A stretch of DNA of 64,000 nt from Casuarius casuarius (taxonomy: Eukaryota; Chordata; Aves; Casuariiformes; Casuariidae). The notes below the pieces were generated by a model that worked only from the letters and a program-made list of their open reading frames with translations, searched no databases and had not been told where the DNA came from. The translations under genes were made by a program, and so were the position numbers. Location: the NCBI GenBank assembly GCA_003342895.1, contig PTFA01000050.1, positions 1,163,186 to 1,227,185 on the forward strand. The letters are read 5' to 3'. Shown here piece after piece: positions 24,001-33,930 of this stretch; positions within the stretch are counted from its first letter, which is position 1; each line of letters begins with the position of its first letter.

Positions 24001-24733
24001 GAATTGGAAAGACATTTAGGGAAGGGATGCGTATTAAGTTAAAGAAGTCTAAAGATTTGTAGGGCTTCCAGTTATGGTCTCAGGATAGCACAACAGTAAC
24101 TTCAACAGAGGTCACAGAAAGGGAGATGAGAGTTTAAAACTGAAACACTAGGATGTTTAGCTTTGGATGTTGCTTCTCTGGATAGAAAGGTGAATGAAAA
24201 ATTTTCTTGGCAGATGGTCAGCTGTACTGGTGAGAGGTTGGAATGCTGCTCCAGGCCCTTACTGCTTTGCCTGCCCCAGGACCAAGCTAAGAGATCTCCT
24301 TAGACATCTTTTTGAATGAAAACAGCCCTGAGCAAAACCGAGCAGCCCAATGGACCTGCATATGCCATCACTTTGAGTCTTTGCGAAGTCTATTTGAATG
24401 CTGTCTTGGATATGCATCTTTCTCATTCTCTGTAACTTTATTTCTACTTTCCTATTTTTTCCTCCTCTTTCTATATTGTTTTTTACTTAAGACAGCGTTA
24501 TCATTTTCCATGTTGTAATGACCCTTGAGCCACAAAAGTTAGGTAAATTGGCATGGTAAAGAACCATGTTGGAAAGATTTGGAGATTTGGTTTTATTTCA
24601 AAATAAAATGTCTGTATACTGTGACTGTAATTTGCCCATAGTTAGTTTGCAGTCTGGAAGGAGGAGAAGGTAAGAGATGCATTTTTCTTCTTTGGCAGAC
24701 TTTTCTCCTGAAAGCAAGAGCTGGTTTCTTTGT

Positions 24734-24755
24734 CCCCCCCACCCCCCTTTTTTTT
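24734..24755. repeat. C run followed by T run
   Basis: Seven C, one A, six C and eight T in succession. On the minus strand this makes the glycine-rich part of an artificial 77-codon frame (24,598-24,831), which I do not regard as a gene. Confidence 0.85.
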
Positions 24756-26489
24756 GGTAGAAGAGGTAGAATTTGACTTTAACGATACTTCCAAGACTAG
24801 TAAAATATCTCCCCCCTTCCCCCCCGCCCAAGGCCAGGTTTATTTAAAAATCTTTAGTATACGTGTGCAGTATAACTAAAAAAAGAGATTTTAATATTTT
24901 TGTGTTTTTAATGTTTAAATGCTATAACAGAGTGCGTCTCTTTCCCCAAGGAAAGATCGTGCTATTACTGGCACTGGGCGCTGTCGTGGGGCGCAAATCA
25001 GCTTTCTCTTGTGAAAGCTGCGCTGTCGAGACTGANGTAAACCATGCTTCTGCCTGACCTACTCTGTCCTCCTCTGGCTGTGCTTTTCTATTGCCTTCCA
25101 GGAAAAAGTCTTCAGTGAGATTGTACCACTCATGGCAAAAATGCTAGTGCTGGTGCAGGTGGGAATGGGAGGGAGGGACGCAGTTCAGTGTTAGATGGTT
25201 GTAAGCCACTAATAAAACAGCACACAAAGAAAGAGATGGAGATTCCTGAGTGAGTAAGCAGAGGTATTGAGCACAAGTATGTAGCTCGTATTACTGTTCC
25301 AGATGGACAAAAGTGTCCGTGGTGTGCTTTTAGCAATGCCACTTCAGGTTAACACTAAAAAGCATGTTGATGAATTGGTCAGGGTTCAGAAAATGGCTAA
25401 AAGTACATAGAAAATGCATGTTTTACAACCTCAGTCTTATACGTGTTTTTTGTCCAAGAGAAACTCTTGTATTAAAGAGTAAGAATTCAAGCAAAAATCC
25501 CACCTAAGAATTTACTCTTTGCTCTCCCAAATTCCTCGTGTGTGTTTAAACAATTGCTGCATTTGGCTACAGAGCACCAGGTGGAAAGCGGGAGGGCAGA
25601 AGCAGTGTCCCGGCTTCCAGCGCAGGTGGTTGCACCTGCGCAGTCTGACTGCAAACTCCTAGCACTTTTGCCCTGTTAGTAAAAAAGATGATCTGTTAAT
25701 CTATTAAGATTTTAGTTCAAGCTCTTAATAGCACTGTGCCCCAAAGCTGCTGGTCAGTAATATTTANAAAGGAAGAGTGAACTATCTCACTGTAAAAAGT
25801 CTTCATGCCAACAAAGGGTGAGGAATGATCAGTGACTCAAACCAATGTCCCCTGGAAAAGGCTTTTATTCCACTTTCAAATTTGTAGATGTATTTTTGCT
25901 GCTGCAGTAAACTGCAGCGGAAAAACAATAGTGTCTGTATGTACACCAAATAGTTAAATTAGTCTTTTATTTGCCCTTCACTTACATTTATATGCAGATA
26001 TGAAGTCTGTATTTTTAGTCAGTTTCTTAACATTAACTGAAAATAAAGATTAGTGAGCTCATGGTAGTGTTTATTTTGCTTACCAGATGCACTCATCTGT
26101 TACACATTGAATANGATGGTCAGAACATAATTACAATACTGTTGTAGGTCACACTGTTTTGTAAAGCGAGATCAAAATATCCCTGGCTGTCTGTANGCTG
26201 TGGGCACAGGCATGGTTTTGGAAACTGGACAAAACAACAATGGATCTCTTTTCCCTGTGCTTGGTTTTAATCAAACCCCCAGCATTATTGTAAAGTATTT
26301 AATGTTCCTTAGGGATTGAGAGTAAAATAAAATGTGGATTTTGATATTTTACCTGCTGCTGCTAAGTAGCTCTTAATGTAGCTTGAATANCACTGTATAT
26401 GTAAGTTGTAGGAGAGCTCATCAGCTTGGAGAGCTTATCTGGAGCCTTGCCATGCTTAATGTACTGGGCAGTTCAAAGCTCACCAAGCT

Positions 26490-26760
26490 CAAGATTTAGG
26501 ACAGATGTTTGTCTAAGCTACTCTTAAAGATTTCAAATGATAGAGACTCTTTCCGTCTCCCCAGGCAATCTCCTTCAGTCCTTACCAATAGAAGGTTTTT
26601 CGTTCATGTTTAAGCTGAAGCTTTCTCATTGTAATTTAAACCCATTACTTGTCCTGTTCACTATGGGCATGGAGAACAGATTATTTTCTTCTTCTTTGTA
26701 GCAGTAGGGGGTTATAAATATGTCCCTTTTTGTACAGAGACTTCAGGTGAGAGTTTGGGA
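26490..26760 (-). repeat. CR1 LINE fragment, antisense
   Basis: On the plus strand the order TTTGTCTAAGCTACTCTTAA, AATGATAGAGACTCT, TCCCCAGGCAATCTCCTTCAG, a GTTTTTCGTTCATG word, TTTAAACCCATTACTTGTCC, then ATAAATATGTCCC follows the antisense pattern of avian CR1: a GATGGAGACTCC-like word, GGCAACCT...TTCCAGTG, GAAGTTTTTCCT, CCCATT.CTTGTCCT, then the ATCATGTCCC-like word. The element is therefore on the minus strand. It is 5'-truncated like nearly all CR1 copies, and the terminal 3' repeat is not visible. It is noncoding and well diverged. Confidence 0.8.
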
Positions 26761-28936
26761 ACCCTGCAGTCCTATTCTTGTGTACTGTCTATGTGAAACT
26801 ACGGGGAAGTATCTTTATGCTGTTCTCATCAATATGTAAACTATGATTCACTTCTCAGCATGAAGACACTCATGAGACAGTGGTGAAAATTAATGTGCAT
26901 TATCACTGCTAGCATTTTAACAGAGGGCTCCCATAGTTGTTCCGTAGCCTGACAGCCCTTTCCAAGGATGGGAAGACTGCAGAATGGAGAGGAAAATTAT
27001 TTCATTTATTCATCTTCCCAGTTAAATAATTTGTGGGCAATGAGTGACATGGCAAAATGCATTTTGAGTCAGGTATTAGAATACCCTTGCTGAGACTTGA
27101 TTTTAAAACAACCGAGCTAAAAGCATCTTTACACTCTGCTCCGAAGGAATACGTAGGATGGGGTGACAGTAGGCTCATAGCAGTTTTGTGTAATATACAA
27201 TAGGATAGAGAANGCTGTAAACCTTGTAAGGAAGGTCATTTGTTTCCAAAGCAACAGACAAAAAGTTTTCGTAACTTGTCAAGGGGTTCTTGAAGTTTGC
27301 TAGCAGTTGCTCAGTCATTCGGCAATTACGGCCAAACTAGCTAGTGTCTTGAGAGATGCTGCTATTTTACATTTGTATGAAATGTATGAAGATGCACAAC
27401 TACTTGTTGTATATGAGAATTGAATTTAATTTCAACATTGCAAGGAGGTTCTGTACCCTGTATTGCTTACAGGAACAGACAGGCAATTTCCAGGAAAAAC
27501 AGTAATGCAGTCAGGATCAAAAACAACTCTGATCAAATAGGGAGCGGTAATTTGGAGATGGTAAGCATTAAGCAAGAAGCTGGTATGTGGCTGTATGGCA
27601 TTTCAGTGCTGATTGTGCAAAATGTATCCTAAAGGGTATTCACTTACTNTGAGAAATGTTGTGTGGCGCAGTGGCTCTACAGAGCCTTCCCATTTCTAAG
27701 CTGTCTTCACTAAAGTTAGAGGAACAAGGCTTCTTAAAGAAGTATACGGAAGAGAGGTGTAGCAGTTCTTTCCTCCATAATGTGTAGAGGCAGATATTCC
27801 TCAGAGATTTCATTGCAGTGAATATAGCCACAACTAAATGTTAATAAAGTTCTAACTATTATACAGCTCTGGTTTATAAAACCAGTGTATACACTGATTT
27901 TTCATCATTTTTATATATCATTTTCCACGTGGTGGTGCTTTCTTCTTGCATAGCTTCCTATTCTAGTCAGCTTTCTACTTCACAAACATCAGATAATAAA
28001 GAAAAAAATAAGGTCCAGAGATCACAAGATATAAGAATTAAACTGTATTCAAAGGAACAAAGCTTCCTGTCTATACATTGAATTTTAAGTGTGTATACTG
28101 TCAGTATTGTGCAGCTAATAGCTGTTGATCAGAGCGGTGTGGTTCATGAGTTCCTCAGCTGTAAAAGTAAATATTGGCTTCTCTGTAGTTAAAATTCCAA
28201 GTGGGTTCTGTTATGAAATGTGAGAACCAAAGGCTAATGAAGGTGAACTGGTCAAGATTTGGGTTGACTGGTTAACATCCACCAGTATCCTCAAGTTGCC
28301 CAGACTCAGACTGGTTATTGAAAAAAGTGAGACACAGAACCTGCTTCTGATGCAATTTATTAACAGTTTAAAAATCACAAAATCAAATCATCAAAGTGCA
28401 GTTAGTGCCACTGAAATTAAATTAATACCACATTCAAGTCAGTGAAACTTGTATTGATTTAAACAATCAGCTTAGTCAAATCACCAGGTTAACAACGTCT
28501 TAAGANTACCTAAAGTCTGAGAAGGGATCTGCAGAGGTGTGTGTCCGTTTGTTAAATGCTCCAAAAGCAGCATACAGAAAATAGCCAAACAATTTGTGAG
28601 TACTTTAATATTGCAGTAACACAGTCAAAATACCCCATGTCAGAGCAATGGACCCTTTTAGAAGGAATGTTTAAAGCAGTCTCTCCAGGTCTAGCCTTCT
28701 GAATAGTGATTAAGCATTTCTTCTCTCAGTAATGATATTCTACTTCCATCTTTAATCAAATGTAATAAAAGTATAACCAAGGCTACGTATGAGGATTATA
28801 TGTGATAATTTCAAATCTTTCGGGGTGCTCTTTTTTTTGATGTGGAACACAGAATGCACAAAGTTTTGAAGCCCTTCTTTCATGTGCTTTTGTTGTACTG
28901 ACTTTTATAATATGTACCCAGTTGCACTTTTTCTTA

Positions 28937-28938
28937 CC
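28937..28938 (-). other. Zero-length-exon (recursive splice-like) motif
   Basis: On the minus strand a T-rich tract ends TTTTTTTTACAG and is followed at once by GTAAGAAAAAG, so an acceptor abuts a donor with nothing between. This is the ratchet-point signature used to remove long introns in steps. It lies about 2.8 kb downstream, in transcriptional sense, of the minus-strand exon-like segments at 31.7-32.3 kb. If the gene really ends at 31,742, the motif would lie outside it and would more likely be chance. Confidence 0.3.
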
Positions 28939-29499
28939 TGTAAAAAAAATAAAAATATATATATTCTGGGTCCTCTTCCAGCCATCTGCTTTTTTAAAAG
29001 TATGTGAGATAACAGGAGTATGGAAACTCTTCATTTCCAGCCCTCTCATCCTGCCAGACTGGGAGGTGCAAATGCCAGACTCGATCTGAAACCAGCTCTG
29101 CATAGCTGATTGTTTCCCAGCAATCCCAGTTACTTCTGTCCATCATTATGAGAAATTCATCAAACAAATTATGACCAATATTGAATTTTTCCTCACAGAT
29201 AAAATACTGTAATCTTTGTTTTCATTCTGAGCTATAAAGTGTACATTTGCTTTTTGAAATCCTCATCTTGACAGCATTATCAAGATGAAACTAACTTAAA
29301 AATATATTAAAAAAAACCTTACGTACTGTGTTTCCCTTTAGATTTTTTGTCCTCAAAATTTTTGTTTTGTCCTTTGCTTTAGGGCTGAGTTTTAATTCTA
29401 TTTGGTTTCCAATAGTAAGAGGTCTTCTGAAGACTAACAGAGGAGGGGAAAAGAGGGATCAAAACTGGTTTCTGTTAGGTGCCGTTGGAGATACTTGCT

Positions 29500-29531
29500 G
29501 GGTCTAGGTAGGTCTCCGGGTCTAGGTAGGT
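29500..29531. repeat. Short tandem duplication, 18-base period
   Basis: GGGTCTAGGTAGGT occurs twice, starting at 29,500 and 29,518, separated by CTCC. This is a small local duplication. Confidence 0.9.
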
Positions 29532-29670
29532 ATCTTTTATCTATCGCTATTTTTGCTTCTGATTTTTAATCTGTCCTGTCACTCTTCATCCAAACTTCTC
29601 AACCTCCTTGAAAACCCAGTTTTTATTTCATGAAAATTTATTGCAATTTCAGATATTTATAAGTTATGGT

Positions 29671-29705
29671 TGTGTTGTATCCTGTGCTGTGTTGTATCCT
29701 GTGCT
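29671..29705. repeat. Short tandem duplication, 17-base unit
   Basis: TGTGTTGTATCCTGTGC is present twice in direct succession, starting at 29,671 and 29,688. Identity of the copies suggests a recent event or an assembly artefact. Confidence 0.9.
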
Positions 29706-30129
29706 GAGAGGAAAGGGCTTAGGGACTACCGGGCGCTGAGTGGTGCTGGTTGTCGTTAGAAAACGGAGGTTTTTTTCTCCCTGGCATTGGGTTTTGCTGG
29801 CTCTTTTGCTCCCCACTACTGTCCCCTTCTTGCCTCCTGCCCCAATTTATTTAAAAAAAAGAAGAAGAAGAAAAAAAAGGTAGTCAGTGTCGGCATGTGG
29901 CTGTTATTAGTGCCTGTCACTTAGTTGAATATTCTGATCAGCTATTTATCCAAAAAATAACACTTTACTTATATGGAAGGAGGCTTTTTCAAGTCCTGTT
30001 TATACTTTTGTGAAGTTGTTCTCTTGTGATGACATGACATGAAAATGATGACATTAGTTTAATGTATGTTGACAGTAAATGACTGATGTCCCTAACTCCT
30101 CATTTCCTTGCGTTTGAGTTGATGACTCT

Positions 30130-30275
30130 GTAAGTGACGCTGCAGGTCAGCACACGCGGGCCCGGGCCGGGACGCGGTGCCCCGCTGGCTCCCCACCCTG
30201 CCGCCCCTTCAGGGCCCCGTTTGCAGGGCAGCCCGTGAGCTGCGGTTTCGGCGGGTTCTCCATGGCATCGCGTGA
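30130..30275. other. Small CpG-rich block
   Basis: About fifteen CpG dinucleotides crowd into some 150 bases, including GGCCCGGGCC at 30,159-30,168, within otherwise CpG-poor DNA. It could be a small CpG island, a promoter or exon remnant, or a GC-rich repeat. An 80-codon minus frame crosses it but has no recognisable protein character. About 1.5-2 kb separate it from the minus-strand exon-like cluster. Confidence 0.4.
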
Positions 30276-31258
30276 TCAAAGGGAAGGAGGAGTTNTAGTA
30301 TGTACAGACAGCTTGTGCATCTATCACTGGATTTGGAAGCACATATTAAAACATATTCGTGCACCTCAGCCTGCTAATGTTGACTTGAGAGCTTTGTAGG
30401 TGTTACTACTTTGCAACNGCTGTCTTCCGTTTGCGCTGGAGAAGGGTGGTTACTTTGGGAGCTCTCAGCTGGTGCTTTGCTAGTTAGCGTCGTTAGAGGG
30501 CATGGATTTAATCTGGGCAATTACGTTGTTGGAAAGCAATGGTTGTCTTTTTAGCTGCAATGGTGTCCATACATAAAAATGAGGAAAGGTTGGAAAAGAA
30601 AGGATGTTAATTAGACTATCTGATACAAGTGGAAAAATTAAAACTGCTCTTTGGGATACAGAGCTTTCCCTGGGCCCTGGAGAGAAGGGCTGATGTTTCC
30701 AAAAGCTCTTCTGCTCTTTCTAGCTGTGTTAGTTTGTATAGTGACAGCTATCACTTGTCACTGTGAATCCTTCCTCCTCTCGAGAGCTTGGTCATGAGGA
30801 AACCAAGGAACCTGGTTAGTTTCCAGTTCTCATTTTCTTTACATTAAATGCGTATAGGCTACTCTCGTGCTTGAGGTTAAGGAGGTGCCTGACTGTTTTC
30901 AGGATTAAGGCCTGAGGCTTTGTCTTGCTAATGAATAATACGGAATTTTGACATCTAAATGATTAGTAGATAGATTTTCTTTTATTATTAATAAACAGGT
31001 GAGCAATAATATTGTATTTGTTGGAAAAAAAATCATAAGTTAAAAATTGTTTGCTTTGCCAAGATACTTAGTGTTTTGTAGCCCCGAAGAATAATGTAGC
31101 TGGAAGAATGAACAGCAAGTGATAAGTGCTTAAATGGTACTATAAATCATGTTTTAGAGGACTGCCAATATGTTTTACAAAATGGATTTATATGGGCAAA
31201 TGGAGAAAAATGTAAAATAAAGAAACACTCTGTAAATGGCAGTAATGGAACAGCATCT

Positions 31259-31284
31259 TTACAGCAGTACATTACAGCAGTACA
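31259..31284. repeat. Short tandem duplication, 13-base unit
   Basis: TTACAGCAGTACA is repeated twice in succession, at 31,259 and 31,272. Confidence 0.9.
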
Positions 31285-31741
31285 TTGTAATTTAAATTTG
31301 AGTGATCTATTAAATAAAGTTCTGGTAACAGCAGTGTTCTGTGATAGTACTGCACTTCTAGAGCTTCTTTTATTATTCTAGTCAAAATAAGTCTCCTTTA
31401 GGAACTTAAATGTTGGTGTAAATGGGCATCTGCCTCTGCAAAAGGGAGCTGCTCTTAATGATCATTTTTGGCTCATTATTTTCAAACTTATCCTTGCAGT
31501 TGTAAACACAAATTTGCTGGAGCAGGGGCCTGGTTTTGCCTCTGGAGGAGGTACACTGGGGGTACATGGCTGCTGTCTTTGATTTCACTCTTACAAACCT
31601 GACAGGTGGAAGGTAGTGTTTAATCACGGGGCGTTTAGGACTCCCATGCTCTGTTCCCAGCCTCCTTACTGGTGTGACATATCTTTGATGCGTCACTGAA
31701 TTTTTGTGGTTTGGCTTCCTTGTAAGCAGCTGGAAAAGGTC

Positions 31742-31849
31742 TCACACAATGTGCAGGTTTTGCGGGAGCCTCATTTTGTAATGATCTCTGACGTTCTCAG
31801 AGCAGAGAGACGGTAACGTCAGGCTCCTTTGCAAGCTGCGCTCCTGTGC
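31742..31849 (-). CDS. Candidate terminal coding exon of an unidentified minus-strand gene
   Basis: An acceptor (GGGGGGTTTGCAG) precedes a frame that starts in phase 0 and runs 35 codons to TGA at 31,742-31,744. Phase 0 matches the end of the exon-like segment at 31,971-32,098, leaving a 121-base intron. The peptide is basic, has a serine/leucine-rich start and ends LPQNLHIV. The frame is open in the expected phase, but the acceptor has a G-rich rather than pyrimidine-rich tract. A competing acceptor, CTTTTCCAG at 31,730-31,731, would open a different phase-0 frame through 31,406. I cannot choose firmly between them, and I recognise no family. Confidence 0.35.
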   Translation of the reverse strand, partial: AQERSLQRSLTLPSLCSENVRDHYKMRLPQNLHIV

Positions 31850-31970
31850 CTGCAAACCCCCCAAATTACCCTNGCTGTAGGGGAGCAGAGCTTCTCCCAG
31901 GAGGCAGGTTCCTTGCAACTGCTGAGCTGAGCNGACCAGGCAGTCGTAACTTTTTCTTTGTTTCACTTAC

Positions 31971-32098
31971 CTGACTTAAACGCAATGGCCGTGTGTCACC
32001 ATCAAAAATCTTGATGTTGTTAGAGAGTGTTTCTTTCAATAGCATTTCACCTTTAATAGCATTGATTTCATTCTCTGAATTTTGTTCTGTATCTTTTG
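31971..32098 (-). CDS. Candidate internal coding exon, unidentified minus-strand gene
   Basis: The segment ends CAG|GTAAGTGAAA, a consensus donor. It begins after a pyrimidine-containing tract ending in ATGAAG. Two bases complete a codon from the preceding exon, then 42 codons are open and end in phase 0. The peptide is acidic and polar at the start (KDTEQNSENEI), then KGEMLLKETLSNNIKIFDGD, then a basic RPLRLSQ end. A second AG six bases in (CAAAAG) would also keep the frame, so two alternative acceptors differing by two codons are possible. The intron separating it from the next exon-like segment upstream is only 62 bases. I do not recognise the protein. Alternatives are a pseudogene remnant or a chance frame; the matching phases make chance less likely. 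Confidence 0.5.
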
Positions 32099-32160
32099 CT
32101 TCATAAATGGAAGTTGTGAGGGAAAACTTCCAGAGCGGTAGCAAGTAACTTCATACTTAC

Positions 32161-32298
32161 CTGCTCCTGATGTGATTTCTTTCAAAAATTCAAATACATG
32201 GTATTTTGCTGTGTGGATGCTAACTGACATATTTAAAGAATCTGATTTAACTTCTGTCTTCTTTAGGGATTGGATTTCAAAAGTGTCTGGATTTCTTT
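32161..32298 (-). CDS. Candidate internal (or first coding) exon, unidentified minus-strand gene
   Basis: The segment follows a strong acceptor (CCAATTTTTTACTTAG) and ends GCAG|GTAAGTATG, a consensus donor. It carries two leading bases, 45 open codons and one trailing base, which joins in frame to the next segment. The peptide begins RNPDTFEIQSLKKTEVKSDS, has an in-frame Met at codon 23 that could be a start, and ends FEFLKEITSGA. It is lysine-, serine- and glutamate-rich with no visible domain or membrane segment. The preceding exon should end in phase 1; I did not find a convincing one between 32.3 and 36 kb. A short frame on the opposite strand (about 32,346-32,488) is judged a shadow. Confidence 0.5.
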
Positions 32299-33028
32299 CT
32301 AAGTAAAAAATTGGATATTTGCTTTAAAAAGAAAAAACCTGTTGCAGACCTTTCTGTCTTCCCGTGACTGTTTAATTGAAACGTGCTTTGTGTTGGAGCT
32401 TGCTATCGGTCACTTAGAAACAACAGTGTGGGTAGCCGAATTGGAAGAAAATAAGAGTTTTGCGGAGCTAAACGGTGTCTGGCTCTAATGATTTGGTCTG
32501 GTCAGCTATAGAGTTGACAGTCGGTCACTTCAGGATCAGCATCAACTTCACTCTTTGGTGCTAGGATTTTGATTTTTGAATAATGTTAGTTATAGGGTTG
32601 ACTTCATATAGAAGTCAGATGCTTTCTTCAAATATGGTAAAATGTTTCTCTAAACCTGGCCATATCTGGTGGTGGGAAGAGAGAAACCAGCTATGCCATC
32701 AGGAGAAGCAGTTCTAGAAGTATGAATTAAATAAAAATCCTGTTTGATACAGATGCAAGAAACCATGTGTTTCTTTTATAGAAATAGTTGCTCTCTCTTT
32801 ATGCACAACTTTTAAAGCTCATATGGTGAGAATCACTTAATCACGTACGGAACTACTTGAAAATGCTTTAAATTACATCTGATGTTCCCGAACTTTAATT
32901 GCCTATTCATCCTGGCTTACCTTCAGAAGAGCCCTTGCAAGTAAACAAGCATTTTGTTAAATATTACGTGTGAAAGCTGATGTATGTATGTCTATACTAG
33001 ATCAAAGGACGCATTTATGCAGTGATAC

Positions 33029-33628
33029 CTAATCCACGTTCTGTGCAGTCGTTTCCTCTATAGCTGTAATAAATGCTATGGGAAGGAAACAGCGAAGACT
33101 TGTTGCTGCTTTTCTTTTGCTACGTAAGATGTTCTTCCCCTCTGATTGTTTAGAAAGTGGTAAAGCTGCTTGGAAGCCATCTTTTGATGTTCCTCTGGTG
33201 TACGAGGCTGCCAGCAGCACAGCCTCACGCGGATGGCCGTGTGCTTTGGGACAAGGCACGGCTGCAGAGGGACCCAGGCTGCGGCGGGCTCCGAAGCCCT
33301 GGCGGAGGGCTCGGGAGTGTGTCCAGGAGTGCGGGTCCACCGTTGCGTACGAGGGTGGCATCATCCAGCCCTTAACCCCNGACTTGGGAGGCAGGCTGTC
33401 AGACTGAGGAGGGGCGGTTGCACGCTGCACACTGCAGGTGGTCACGGTTTTACTGCCACAGTGGTCAACAGCAGATAACTTTGAGGCAAGTAAAAACAGA
33501 TCATTAGACTTAACAGACTGCTGGCAATTTCCAGAATGATTGCTGTGCAGCAAAATAACAAAATGGCCTTTCTCTATAAATAAGTGGTAAGCAAATGCAA
33601 ATATTAATGCAAACAAACTTGACTTCAA
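33029..33628 (-). other. CpG-rich stretch with a 199-codon minus-strand open frame
   Basis: From about 33,190 to 33,440 the sequence is GC- and CpG-rich. The minus strand is open for 199 codons across 33,029-33,628, but several plus-strand frames are open over the same core (up to 109 codons). Low stop frequency from base composition therefore explains much of it. The predicted peptide has no recognisable domain. Both ends of the frame lie in AT-rich sequence. Its position about 0.7-1.3 kb upstream of the minus-strand exon-like cluster makes a 5' exon or promoter region conceivable. I saw no donor in the required phase. Confidence 0.3.
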
Positions 33629-33699
33629 ACATTATTATAACCAATACAAATATCAATCCAATAAATACAAACAAAATGAACATAAAAAGATTCCGCACT

Positions 33700-33930
33700 C
33701 CATAAGTTAATCTTTAATATTAAAGTTACCTGGTCAACCCAAATCTAGGTTTATATTTAATTCTGTAAGGTTAGATTAAATATTTTGTAAATAATTGTGT
33801 AAAATATATAAATAAATTCTTAAGTTAATTAAAGAATTAGATTTATATTTAACACATTTAATGCATTATCATGTAATGTTTGTATGATTATATATTTCAT
33901 GTTTGTTTGTTCTTTTTTAAAAAAATTCCT
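33700..33930. other. Extremely AT-rich segment
   Basis: Dense TTAA, TAAATA and ATTTAAT words with almost no G or C. Such segments often act as DNA-unwinding or matrix-attachment sequence, but nothing here proves a role. Confidence 0.5.

Larger units (their letters stand above)
19746..26489. other. AT-rich stretch without a supported gene
   Basis: Only short frames are present. The 68-codon plus frame at 21,296-21,502 is rich in Cys and His, but it lacks splice context and matches no finger spacing I can defend. Simple tracts and motif-level sites are listed separately. Confidence 0.5.

Noticed and set aside
28783..29103. 106-codon minus frame across the ratchet motif
   Set aside because: It reads through the T-rich tract and shows no domain; better explained as chance.
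31406..31729. Alternative terminal exon of the minus-strand gene starting at 31,729
   Set aside because: It is open in the right phase but long, with no clear donor and an equally good nearer alternative; kept only as an alternative in the feature text.
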